Shown one piece after another: positions 26,701 through 34,525 of a stretch of 64,000 nucleotides of DNA. The position numbers were made by a program, and so were the translations under genes. The first letter of the stretch is position 1; each line of letters begins with the position of its first letter. The stretch lies in assembly GCF_000423585.1 (NCBI RefSeq), contig NZ_AUIG01000015.1, forward strand, positions 28,971 to 92,970. The letters are read 5' to 3'. The notes beneath the pieces were generated by a model. It saw only the letters and a program-made list of their open reading frames with translations. It had not been told where the DNA came from and made no database searches. This DNA is from Salinimicrobium xinjiangense DSM 19287 (GTDB lineage Bacteria > Bacteroidota > Bacteroidia > Flavobacteriales > Flavobacteriaceae).

Positions 26701-28937
26701 GGATTCGTTTCCAGGTACCGGTAATCTATACAGGTGCCGTGATCGTCTCTTATGATCTCTAAAAGGCAGTAGCCTTCATCCATGGAGGTGATGATCTTTC
26801 TGTACTTATCTGTGGCTTTTTTTGTAAGTTCCTCCTTAAGCTCGATAAGTTCCTTTTCTGCTCTTTTTCTTTCTGTAATATCTTCGGCAGTAGCCAGTAG
26901 CAGGTTGTTTAGTTTAACAGCTCTAAAGTGAAACCAGTGTTTTAAACCCTGTCCCTCATACCATACCTCAAAATCTGCAGGCTCCCCTGTTTTCATGGTA
27001 TTCTTAAAGCGATCAAAAACTCCTGTTGGAATGGTGTTAGGGAAAAGTTTACTCAGGCGTTTTCCCAGGATATCTTCCGGCACCTGAAGAACCTGGTGGT
27101 TAAAAGCATTTACCATCATAAATTCAAAATCTTCAGGAAGACCTTTGTGGTCATAAATGGTATGGTAGAGAATTATGGAATTTGGAGATGCATCGAAGAC
27201 AGACTGCAATAAAGCTCTGTTTTCTTTTAATTGCTGAGCCTGTATTTTTACCTCTTCTAGTGAGGTTTTTAACATTTCAGTCTCCGATACGAGTCCTTTG
27301 ACGGCAGTATGTTCTTTCATGACATCAGTGATATCCAAAACACGATGGATAATATATTCTACTTCTCCCCGGGAATTAATAACAGGGGTATTGGTAGGAC
27401 TCCAGTGTTTTTCAATAAATGCACCATCACGGCCCCGCACATCGTAATGTTGTATAGGCATTCGATGTTTCTCTTTGTTGTAAAGGACCTTGTTTAACGA
27501 GGTGAACAAGTTCGTAACTCCTGTAGCATTTTTATTTGAAGGATTGTCAGGAAAAACATCGAATATATATTTTCCTATAATTTTATCCCTGCGGGTGGAT
27601 GTCGCTTCAAGATATGCATCACTGGCTAATTCGATATTGAATTCTGGCGTAAGTACCAGGTAAGCATCGGGTGCATTTTGAAGTACTTCGAGTAAATTAC
27701 GACTGCGGGTTTCACTTCTGCGCAATTCTTCTTCTGCCTGTTTTCGTTCTGTTATGTCCTGGACGATCCCAATAACCTTGTCTGTTTTAGTGGAAGGATC
27801 TGAGCTGAATCGGCCATGAGCTTCCAGCACCCTATGTTTGCCATCCTTACGAAAGATCCGGCGTGTATAGGTGTAGGTAGATCTATGTTTCACTGCTTCA
27901 TTGACGATCTCTTTTATTAGGAGAACATCATCGGGATGGGAATTTTGGTCAATCCAGTCCAGGGAAGGAGTGATCGAACCCGGTTCCTCTCCAAAGAGAC
28001 GAAAAAGACCATCAGAAAAGAATACTGCATTTGTGTCGAGGTCCAGTTCATAGCTACCTGTTTCCGCCAGAGTTTCGGTGGAACGGATAAGATTTTCCAT
28101 CCTTTTCCTTTCCTCTTCAGATTTAATTCTCGAAGTGATATCCTGTATGGTCCCGTATACTCTTAGCGGAGTACCATGCTCATCTTTTATAATTGCCGCC
28201 CGCCGGTGTATGTGTCTTATGGTTTTATCGGGACGTACAATGCGTGTAACTGTATCAAAAGGCTGACCTGAGGAGTGAGTTTTATCTACAGCATTTAATA
28301 GTGATTCCTTGTCCCCGGGATGTACAAAAGAAAAGAATTCTTCTAATAATAGCCCTTCAGGTCGCGGGTCTATACCCAGAATTCTGTAGAACTCCCTGGA
28401 GCAATACATTATATCTCCGGGTAGTGGTCTTTCAAAGCTGCCAATATGCCCTATTTTTTGAGCGTTTTCCAGGCGCCGGTGTTCTTCGCGGAGTTTTTCT
28501 TCACCAATTTTCTGCTGATGAATATTTTCGGCGATCCCCAGGACCTGGGAAACTTCACCATCTTCTTTTCTTCCAAAGATCTTTTCCTTTATCCTGTACC
28601 ATTCCCATGTATTTTCTCCTGCCCGTAATCTGACTTCCACCTCGCATTCATCTTCCCCGGAAAGAGATCTACATCTTTCAAGGTTATCCATACGACGATC
28701 ATAATCCTCGGGATGAATGATAATGCTGAAGATATCTGAACCCTTATCCAGAAAATATTTTGCATCGAGACCAAGAAGTTTACTGACTTTGTTACTGATG
28801 AAATTCAGCTTTTTCTCCTCTACGTCTATAACGAAGAGAATATTAGGACTTAATTCAGCTATTCTATTTAAAAAGTGGATTTTGTCTTCTAAATCTTTTT
28901 CATTAAAATCCTTTCCGGATTTATCCGCGTCTGCCAT
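23721..28937 (-). CDS. Multi-PAS hybrid sensor histidine kinase with receiver and tandem Hpt-like domains
   Basis: This is a 1738-aa soluble hybrid kinase with no membrane segment. In order: seven PAS/PAC repeats (about 18-150, 155-275, 280-400, 410-545, 580-700, 715-830 and, after the GAF, 1000-1120); a GAF domain (about 830-990); HisKA with phospho-acceptor His1145 (MSHEIRTPLN); HATPase (NLVSNAVKF, DTGIGI, GTGLGLSI; about 1250-1370); a receiver with Asp1437 (LILMDIRMPVMDG); and a C-terminal region with two Hpt-like helical bundles bearing His1568 (LRHKSK) and His1680 (LIHKNT). The PAS linkers ending in DITERK-type motifs are typical. It is orphan, with no linked regulator; the DNA-binding response regulator at 4097-4762 lies 19 kb away. 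Confidence 0.93.
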   Translation of the reverse strand: MADADKSGKDFNEKDLEDKIHFLNRIAELSPNILFVIDVEEKKLNFISNKVSKLLGLDAKYFLDKGSDIFSIIIHPEDYDRRMDNLERCRSLSGEDECEVEVRLRAGENTWEWYRIKEKIFGRKEDGEVSQVLGIAENIHQQKIGEEKLREEHRRLENAQKIGHIGSFERPLPGDIMYCSREFYRILGIDPRPEGLLLEEFFSFVHPGDKESLLNAVDKTHSSGQPFDTVTRIVRPDKTIRHIHRRAAIIKDEHGTPLRVYGTIQDITSRIKSEEERKRMENLIRSTETLAETGSYELDLDTNAVFFSDGLFRLFGEEPGSITPSLDWIDQNSHPDDVLLIKEIVNEAVKHRSTYTYTRRIFRKDGKHRVLEAHGRFSSDPSTKTDKVIGIVQDITERKQAEEELRRSETRSRNLLEVLQNAPDAYLVLTPEFNIELASDAYLEATSTRRDKIIGKYIFDVFPDNPSNKNATGVTNLFTSLNKVLYNKEKHRMPIQHYDVRGRDGAFIEKHWSPTNTPVINSRGEVEYIIHRVLDITDVMKEHTAVKGLVSETEMLKTSLEEVKIQAQQLKENRALLQSVFDASPNSIILYHTIYDHKGLPEDFEFMMVNAFNHQVLQVPEDILGKRLSKLFPNTIPTGVFDRFKNTMKTGEPADFEVWYEGQGLKHWFHFRAVKLNNLLLATAEDITERKRAEKELIELKEELTKKATDKYRKIITSMDEGYCLLEIIRDDHGTCIDYRYLETNPVFEDQTGLKNVLGKTINELVPGIEDYWKKTYGDVARTGESIRFEDYAEALGRWFDVNAFRIDAPNEEHVAVIFKDITDRKEAEERKNFLLNLNDAIRSIEEPAKIQRIAMSILGRHLEVNRAYYSEILEDEDTLAERTGYLDDIAPLHGNVKISDFSTPLQKQFLEGKTLVLKDLLSSFEENKGAIDRIGASGVRAIIAVPLVKNEKLVALVVVQQKTPRQWHSQEIALVEEVSDQIWVAIEKAQAEKALRESEQRFRNLVEASALAVWESGPDGNVVQDSPSWREFTGQTYEEFIGQGWFNAIHPEDRLNAKKKWKEALETTSKIDTEYRLLSASGNERWTNVMGTPIFDIEGKVTKWSGMNIDIHDRKEAEEALVQAKEEAEAASRAKEDFLSTMSHEIRTPLNAVIGLTNLLLEKAPREDQKEDLNSLSFSAKNLLALINDILDFSKLEAGKAELSVTDFDLPGLLVNLKQAHQPLAANKKTHLELHIDNKIPVRIATDQLKLSQILHNLVSNAVKFTSNGKVCISVNLEKKKKRNLWLNFRVEDTGIGISEEKLEHIFDKFTQAESSTVRQYGGTGLGLSITRLLLELMGSRIKVKSTPGEGSLFYFSLPVKEAKTESVAPTLTGKLQKTEELQNLKILLVEDVEINRKIIIQFLQNWWKVNPDEAKNGKEAIEMARTNQYDLILMDIRMPVMDGYQASHEIRKIPAYKDVPILALTADKNQELQQEEYITKFTGLLTKPFEPLELKKKILLHLPHSYFELEENYQTEQSPSDDMLILELKDDEELMPLVLVQLKEYKQVFIKGVNKKDLQLLKDLRHKSKVVFDLLGLKELSQHLENAISVIAEGAEKEKLKEISEQAKMRFDLIIERIGEELNESSFEISRYSRLAGKNKEILQKLVSNSLGTMKTYQEEFVAAAESHDLKKLSDLIHKNTTSIHYLQANRLKNKIEGFRSMLKGGEVTEKILQEKQNEVIIEFQIIISGLKQLAN

Positions 28938-29504
28938 TAAACTTAATATTAAACAGGTGTATATGATGAATTGTTTTTAAGGCCGGTATATTGCCTTTCA
29001 AAACTTTGAATGTCCCTTTATGAGGCTTACCGTTCTCCGTGATAGACCCTTAATGTTCTGTGAGGAAATATAAGCAAAAACTATATTATTCAGAAAATCT
29101 TGGGAAACTTTACCATTAATAATGGCAGGAGAAAGAAGAGGATGTAAACCGGGGATAGTTTTCTGATAAAGCTTTACAGAAAAAAAGTGATAGCAAATTT
29201 TTACTTATTGGAAGGAAAATTAGGTGAGAGCCGTTAATTTTTCCTGTAACCTTTCTATTTCACCCTGTCGTTTTTATTCCTGGTTCATGACTTATATCAT
29301 TCTTTAATTCCTACATAGTACCTACTTTTAATACGATGGTTAAGAAATGCTTTTGGCTGGGAATGATAATGATTAACCCGCACCTCTCTTGTATAAAAGC
29401 GGGAAAAATGTGATTGCCGGATTAGTTGCCGATTAAGAGGTTTCAAAAATGGAATTTTCAGAGGGTATTTCCTCGAACATATAGTCAAGTTTAATTCTAT
29501 CGTT
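28938..29504. other. Divergent promoter spacer between kinase and TonB genes
   Basis: This 567-nt spacer between divergent starts is AT-rich. A weak inverted pair occurs around 29212-29243 (GGAAAATTA against TAATTTTTCC). I find no frame with coding character, no heptamer repeats and no clear operator. Confidence 0.5.
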
Positions 29505-30245
29505 ATGCAAATCAAGAAAAATCCCAAAGCAGATCTAGGCAGGTGGAGTTTCGTGTTTTTCCAAATAGGTCTTATTTTATTACTGGCAGTCACCTATATC
29601 GGTTTGGAGTGGAGGTTTAGCGAAAATGGAGATCTGGATCTCCAGGAGGTCACCGTTTCCGATTTTGAACAGGAAGATGTGCCAATTACACAAATTAATA
29701 CACCTCCACCGCCACCACCGCCACCACCGCCACCAATGCCTGAAGTTATCGAAGTTGTGGAGGATAAAATGGAAGTAGAAGAAACAAAGATCCAATCCAC
29801 CGAAAGCAGTCAGGAGCAAAAAATAGAAATTGTCGAGGTGCAGGAAATTACCTATGAAGAGGAGGAGGAGGAGATCGAAAAAATTCCTTTCATGGTGGTT
29901 CAGAATATTCCCATCTATCCCGGTTGTGAGAATATAAAGGAAAAAGAGGCTCAGAAAAAATGCATGTCCGAAAAAATTGATGCTCATGTCAAAAAGGAAT
30001 TCAGAACCCATATCAGTGAAGAGCTCGGATTGACGGGCCTAAACCGGATTTTTGTAGTCTTTAAGATTGATGAAAAAGGATATGTGGCCGATATCAGAGC
30101 AAGAGGACCAAATAAAAGACTGGAGGAAGAAGCTATTAGAGTAGTTAAATTATTACCTAAAATGAAACCGGGGCGTCAAAGAGATAAAGCGGTTGCAGTA
30201 GAGTACTCCCTGCCTATAATGTTTGAAATAAGGGAGAGAATCTAA
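29505..30245 (+). CDS. TonB-family energy transducer
   Basis: This 246-aa protein has a basic N-terminus with one anchor helix (about 14-34, FFQIGLILLLAVTYIG), a periplasmic spacer containing a run of 11 prolines (about 67-77) followed by an acidic Val/Glu-rich stretch, and a C-terminal TonB domain. The domain has the Bacteroidota-typical opening IPIYPGCENI with a second Cys (KKCMSEK) and ends VAVEYSLPIMFEIRERI. It couples the ExbBD proton-motive complex to outer-membrane receptors; exbB/exbD are not in the window. Confidence 0.9.
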   Translation: MQIKKNPKADLGRWSFVFFQIGLILLLAVTYIGLEWRFSENGDLDLQEVTVSDFEQEDVPITQINTPPPPPPPPPPPMPEVIEVVEDKMEVEETKIQSTESSQEQKIEIVEVQEITYEEEEEEIEKIPFMVVQNIPIYPGCENIKEKEAQKKCMSEKIDAHVKKEFRTHISEELGLTGLNRIFVVFKIDEKGYVADIRARGPNKRLEEEAIRVVKLLPKMKPGRQRDKAVAVEYSLPIMFEIRERI

Positions 30246-30272
30246 GACGGATTCTTTTATTCTGCAAAGGAG

Positions 30273-30304
30273 ACCTTCAGTGATAAATTCGTTGAAGGTT
30301 TTTT
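30273..30304 (+). terminator. Rho-independent terminator after tonB
   Basis: ACCTTCA (30273-30279) pairs with TGAAGGT (30293-30299), followed by TTTTT (30300-30304) then CTTTG. It lies 28 nt after the stop. Confidence 0.85.
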
Positions 30305-30486
30305 CTTTGCTGAAATCCGGCTTCACGTAAGTTTTCTCTTTTATCAATAAACCATTTATCCGAAATTCACAGTTTCCATTCACAACAGGCAATTGGCAAC
30401 AACTGAAATTGTGAATATCTCTTTGCCATTTTAACCTTGAAGGCCTGCTGAAAATCCTATTTTTGGCACCCTAAAAAAACAGAACT

Positions 30487-31020
30487 ATGAGCGTAACCTG
30501 GTATGAATGTAAGGTGAAATACAGAAAAACACACGAAACAGGAGAACAAAAAGTGACCACAGATACTTATCTGCTGGATGCAGTTTCCTATACAGAAGCA
30601 GAGTCCAGAATAACAGAAGAAATGGCTGCTTACACTAATGAGGAGTTCAGGATCACCAATATTAAGGTGGCCAATTTTTCGGAAGTGCATCCTTTTGAAA
30701 ATTCCGATCGCTGGTTTAAATCAAAAGTTTCCCTCATAGCCCTCGATGAAGAGAGCGGGAAGGAAAGAAAAACAAATATGTATCTGCTGATACAAGCCAA
30801 TGATATCAAGGAGGCTTTTGAAAATACCACCAAAGCAATGGCAGATACTATGGGAGACTATACAATTCCTGCGATTACAGAATCCCCGATCCTGGATGTA
30901 TTTCCATATTTTACAGGGGAAGAAGAGCAGTTAGAAAAGTACGGAGTGGTAGAAAATTCAGAACCTGCGGATGAAGAGAATTTAAAAGAGGAAATTTCAG
31001 AGGAGACGGAAGCTGTTTAA
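30487..31020 (+). CDS. DUF4494 domain protein
   Basis: This 177-aa protein opens WYECKVKYRK and contains TDTYLLDAVSYTEAE, the DUF4494 pattern, which I know as restricted largely to Bacteroidota. Two related halves seem present: WYECKVKYRKTHETGEQKV and WFKSKVSLIALDEESGKERK both lead into a strand reading YLLDA or YLLIQA followed by a helix, so it may be an internal duplication. The C-terminus is acidic. It is probably cytosolic. Function unknown. A strong terminator follows. Confidence 0.85.
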   Translation: MSVTWYECKVKYRKTHETGEQKVTTDTYLLDAVSYTEAESRITEEMAAYTNEEFRITNIKVANFSEVHPFENSDRWFKSKVSLIALDEESGKERKTNMYLLIQANDIKEAFENTTKAMADTMGDYTIPAITESPILDVFPYFTGEEEQLEKYGVVENSEPADEENLKEEISEETEAV

Positions 31021-31042
31021 GCTCAAGGATTATTCAATATGC

Positions 31043-31080
31043 AAAAAGCACCTCTTGAAAAAACATGAGGTGCTTTTTTT
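31043..31080. terminator. Rho-independent terminator after the DUF4494 gene
   Basis: AAAAAGCACCTC (31043-31054) pairs with GAGGTGCTTTTT (31067-31078), continuing into T to 31080. The A-run on the other side lets it also serve the convergent P-type ATPase, whose stop is at 31146. Confidence 0.9.
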
Positions 31081-31145
31081 AAATTATTAATGTACAATTT
31101 ATTCAACCCTGAACTAAATAAGCATCTCCAGGTCTGAACAGCCTT

Positions 31146-33833
31146 TTATTTCCACCAATTGCGGGTGGTGTATTTTTCAATTTCCACAATCAAGAATACC
31201 AGGAAGGCCGCAAGACCGGGATAGATCCAGTATTCGAACTCCAGGGGCCGTGTGTCAAAGAAACGATTCATGAAGGGAGTGTAAACAAAGAATACCTGGA
31301 GAACAGTCAGAATAATTGCGGCGTAGAAAACGTATTTGTTTTCAAAGAAATGCCTGTTAATGACAGGGCCTTTCATTTTGCGGCAATTGAACAGATAGAA
31401 CAGCTGGGAACACACCAGGGTATTTACAGCTACGGTGCGGGCGGCAGCTTCTTCCAGGCCAGAATCAAGCATGAAATTAAATACCTGCAGGGTAAAGGCA
31501 CCTATTAAGAAGGATACGAAAATGATCCTCCATATAAATTGTTTTCCCAGAATAGGCTGCCGGGCATTTCGCGGAGGTCTTTTCATTACATTCCTTTCCA
31601 TAGGTTCGAATGAAATAGAGAGTGCCAGGGTAACTGCAGTGACCATATTCACCCACAGGATCTGGGCCGGGGTTATGGGCATGGTAATTCCCAGGATCAC
31701 AGCAGCCATGAGTACCAGAGATTCTGCACCGTTTGTGGGCAGAATAAAGAACAGCGCTTTTTTAATATTGTCATAAACAGTTCTGCCTTCTCTAATGGCG
31801 CTCACTATAGTAGCAAAATTGTCGTCTGCCAAAACCATTTCTGAAGCATCTTTTGTCACCTCAGTACCTTTGATGCCCATGGCAATTCCAATATTGGCTT
31901 TTTTAAGGGCCGGGGCATCATTCACTCCGTCACCTGTCATGGCGCAGAGCAAACCATTCGCCTGGAGTGCTTTGACGAGCCTTAGTTTATGTTCGGGAGT
32001 TGTCCTGGCATAAATATTATGTTTAAGAACTATATTTTGTAGTTCTTCGTCACTCATTTGCTCGATCTCCCGACCGGTCACTGCATGTTCACTGTCTTCG
32101 ATCCCAATCTCTTTACCAATTGCCCTGGCGGTGAGCAGGTGATCTCCCGTGATCATTTTTACCCTAACTCCGGCGCTCTTACATTCTTTTATGGCCTCAA
32201 TTACCTCCTCCCGGGGAGGATCGATTATGCCAATAATTCCAAGAAAAATAAAATTGGGTTCATCGAAAGGTAATTCAATTGAATGTTCACCTTCTTCTGC
32301 AGGTCTAAATGCGGCCCCAAGAATACGTTGACCTTTGGAAGCCGTGTTATCCAGCTTTTCTGTCCAAAGTTCTCTGTCGATCTCTACTTTCCCTTCTGCG
32401 GTATATTGGAAAGAACATTTTTCCAGAAGCCGTTCGGGAGCTCCGGTCATGAAAACGAGGTCTTTTTCATTTACCCGGTTTAAGGTGGCCATAAATTTAT
32501 GTTCAGATTCAAATGGAATACTGTCCAGACGATCGGGTTTAAAATTCTCAAATCCGGCTTTCATGCTTAAGCTAAGAAGGGCCCCCTCTGTAGGGGCTCC
32601 GGTGATCTCCCACTGTCCGTCTTCATTTTGTGAGATTTCAGAATTGTTACAGGCGCGAAGACATTGCATAAACATTTTTAAGACCGGGTCTTCATCAACT
32701 GTGCATTTTTTATCCTCTAAAAGGATGTCTCCTTTAGGTTCGTAACCTGTACCTTCCACTGTGTAGGTATTTTCGGTTGTTACCACTGTTTTAGCGGTCA
32801 TTTCATTGCGGGTAAGAGTGCCGGTCTTATCTGAACATATGACATTTACGGCTCCTAAGGTTTCTACGGAAGGTAACTTTCTTATAATGGCTTTCCTTTT
32901 TGCCATTTGCTGTACGCCAATGGCCAGAGTTATGGTCATGATCGCTGGCAAGCCTTCCGGAATTGCAGCTACAATCAGACCAATTGAAGCGAGGAATAAT
33001 TCGGAAACCGAATATTGCCTGAAGAAAAATCCAAATGCAAAAAATCCCGCGGTGATCCCAAGAATGGCGAAGGAAAGCCATTTGCTGAATTGTTCTATCT
33101 GCTGAAGCAGGGGAGTGGTGATCACCTGTACGTTAGTCATCATTTTATTGATCTTCCCAATCTCGGTGGCTGCCCCGGTTTCCACTACTAAACCCTTTGC
33201 TTCTCCGTATACCACGGTGGTGCCCGAAAATCCCATTCCGGTGCGGTCTCCCAGCAGGGAATCCCGGTTTACAGGATTGGTATTCTTTTCTACAGCTTCA
33301 GCCTCCCCGGTAAGGGGAGATTCCTCCACCTGAAAATCTCTGGATTCAATGATGCGGACATCTGCCGGAATCTTATCACCCGATTTCAACTGGACTACAT
33401 CTCCCGGCACCAGGTCCTTGGCTACGATCTCTTTTTGTTTCCCCTCCCGTATCACTACTGCATGCAGGGACAGCATGTTCCTGATTCCTTCCAGGGCTTT
33501 CTCTGCCTTTCCTTCCTGCACATAACCAATGATAGCGTTGACGACCACAACCAGAATGATCACCCAGGTGTCAATCCAGTGCTCCATAAGGGCAGTAATA
33601 AGTGCTGCAATGAGCAGGATATAGATAAGAAGATTGTTAAACTGCAGGAGGAAACGCTTTACTTCAGATTGCTTTTTTCTTTGAGGAATTTCATTTTTGC
33701 CATATAGCTCTGTTCTTTTACGCACTTCTTCCCGGGAAAGCCCTGAAATGTTATCGGTATCCAGCTTTTTTTTCACCTCGTCAACAGGCATAGAATGCCA
33801 GTTAGATCCGGAGTATTGCTGTGAAGCTTTCAT
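31146..33833 (-). CDS. Type II P-type cation-transporting ATPase
   Basis: This 895-aa pump has the cation-ATPase N-terminal domain (SREEVRKRTELYGKNEIPQ), TM1-2, an actuator domain with SPLTGEA, TM3-4 with AAIPEGLPA, phosphorylation Asp335 (CSDKTGTLTRNE), a nucleotide domain, the hinge TGDGVNDAPALKKANIGIAM, and six C-terminal helices. TM4 Glu (IPEGLP) and TM5 Glu (NGAES) match two Ca2+ ligands of SERCA. In TM6 Asn729 and Thr732 match, but the position of SERCA Asp800 is Ala733 (WVNMVTAVTLAL). So ion specificity (Ca2+, Na+, K+ or other) should not be assumed. Monocistronic. Confidence 0.92.
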   Translation of the reverse strand: MKASQQYSGSNWHSMPVDEVKKKLDTDNISGLSREEVRKRTELYGKNEIPQRKKQSEVKRFLLQFNNLLIYILLIAALITALMEHWIDTWVIILVVVVNAIIGYVQEGKAEKALEGIRNMLSLHAVVIREGKQKEIVAKDLVPGDVVQLKSGDKIPADVRIIESRDFQVEESPLTGEAEAVEKNTNPVNRDSLLGDRTGMGFSGTTVVYGEAKGLVVETGAATEIGKINKMMTNVQVITTPLLQQIEQFSKWLSFAILGITAGFFAFGFFFRQYSVSELFLASIGLIVAAIPEGLPAIMTITLAIGVQQMAKRKAIIRKLPSVETLGAVNVICSDKTGTLTRNEMTAKTVVTTENTYTVEGTGYEPKGDILLEDKKCTVDEDPVLKMFMQCLRACNNSEISQNEDGQWEITGAPTEGALLSLSMKAGFENFKPDRLDSIPFESEHKFMATLNRVNEKDLVFMTGAPERLLEKCSFQYTAEGKVEIDRELWTEKLDNTASKGQRILGAAFRPAEEGEHSIELPFDEPNFIFLGIIGIIDPPREEVIEAIKECKSAGVRVKMITGDHLLTARAIGKEIGIEDSEHAVTGREIEQMSDEELQNIVLKHNIYARTTPEHKLRLVKALQANGLLCAMTGDGVNDAPALKKANIGIAMGIKGTEVTKDASEMVLADDNFATIVSAIREGRTVYDNIKKALFFILPTNGAESLVLMAAVILGITMPITPAQILWVNMVTAVTLALSISFEPMERNVMKRPPRNARQPILGKQFIWRIIFVSFLIGAFTLQVFNFMLDSGLEEAAARTVAVNTLVCSQLFYLFNCRKMKGPVINRHFFENKYVFYAAIILTVLQVFFVYTPFMNRFFDTRPLEFEYWIYPGLAAFLVFLIVEIEKYTTRNWWK

Positions 33834-34170
33834 TACATAAAAATAAATGTGGAACAGGCTTTAAGTGACATCTTAAAAAGGAATTTTCAGAAGAACAGAT
33901 ATAAAGCTGGCCACTATTAAATATACGAATTACAGCGGATTTTAAGGAGTTCAGCATTCAGGATTTCTGTCGTATAGCCTTGAATTCAATATTTCAATAA
34001 GTTATGAATTTTTAACAATAGACCGGTGGTTCTAAACCCAAATCTCAAGGTTTTATTCCCAGAAGTTTTAGCAGAGGCGGGCATTAAAAAAGTATTCAGT
34101 GATCAATAGTCCGTGATCAGAAAGTTTTTGGCATTTGTTACCGGACCGTAGAATAAAGTTGGATTTCACA
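33834..34170. other. Spacer with degenerate repeat modules
   Basis: This spacer is AT-rich upstream of the ATPase start. From about 34050 it has a decayed copy of the 31-bp hairpin module (AGAAGTTTTAGCAGAGGCGGG) ... and from 34097 words of the CAGTGATCA module (two copies, at about 34099 and 34111). No coding frame is supported. Confidence 0.4.
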
Positions 34171-34270
34171 CCAAATTCCAATCACCAATCCCTAATCCCT
34201 AACCACCAAATCCCTAACCACCAATTAACCAATCCCGAATTGACAATTCCCGACTCCGATTCCCGGCTCC
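34171..34270 (+). repeat. Heptamer-lattice array
   Basis: About 100 nt parse into consecutive 7-bp words with two or three 8-bp steps. Word types include CCAAATT, CCAATCA, CTAATCC, CCAATTA, CGAATTG and CGATTCC. The C-rich strand is the top strand. The array passes gradually from CCAAT-type to CCGAT-type words. It lies between a divergent pair (ATPase minus, lipoprotein plus). Confidence 0.7.
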
Positions 34271-34525
34271 TTTCTTAAAAGCATCAATAAAAAAGTATCA
34301 AATTGACGCCTTATTTGAGTTTAATCCTTTTATAAATAAAAGGAGCAGGATAAAAAGCTGGGCTGCAGAGGATTATATGTAGGATTTTTTTGTAACTTAT
34401 TGAAAATATAGATCCTAGCATCTTCAAAAATAAGTCTTGTAAGATGTTACTCCCCTTGTACAGGAATTTCTGCCATTTTTTGGTACACTGTTTAACCACA
34501 TTAATTGTAATTCAAAATATGGGAG

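Noticed and set aside
29297..29593. Minus-strand frame overlapping the start of tonB
   Set aside because: It lacks domain features, and most of its codons fall in the tonB promoter region and antisense to tonB.
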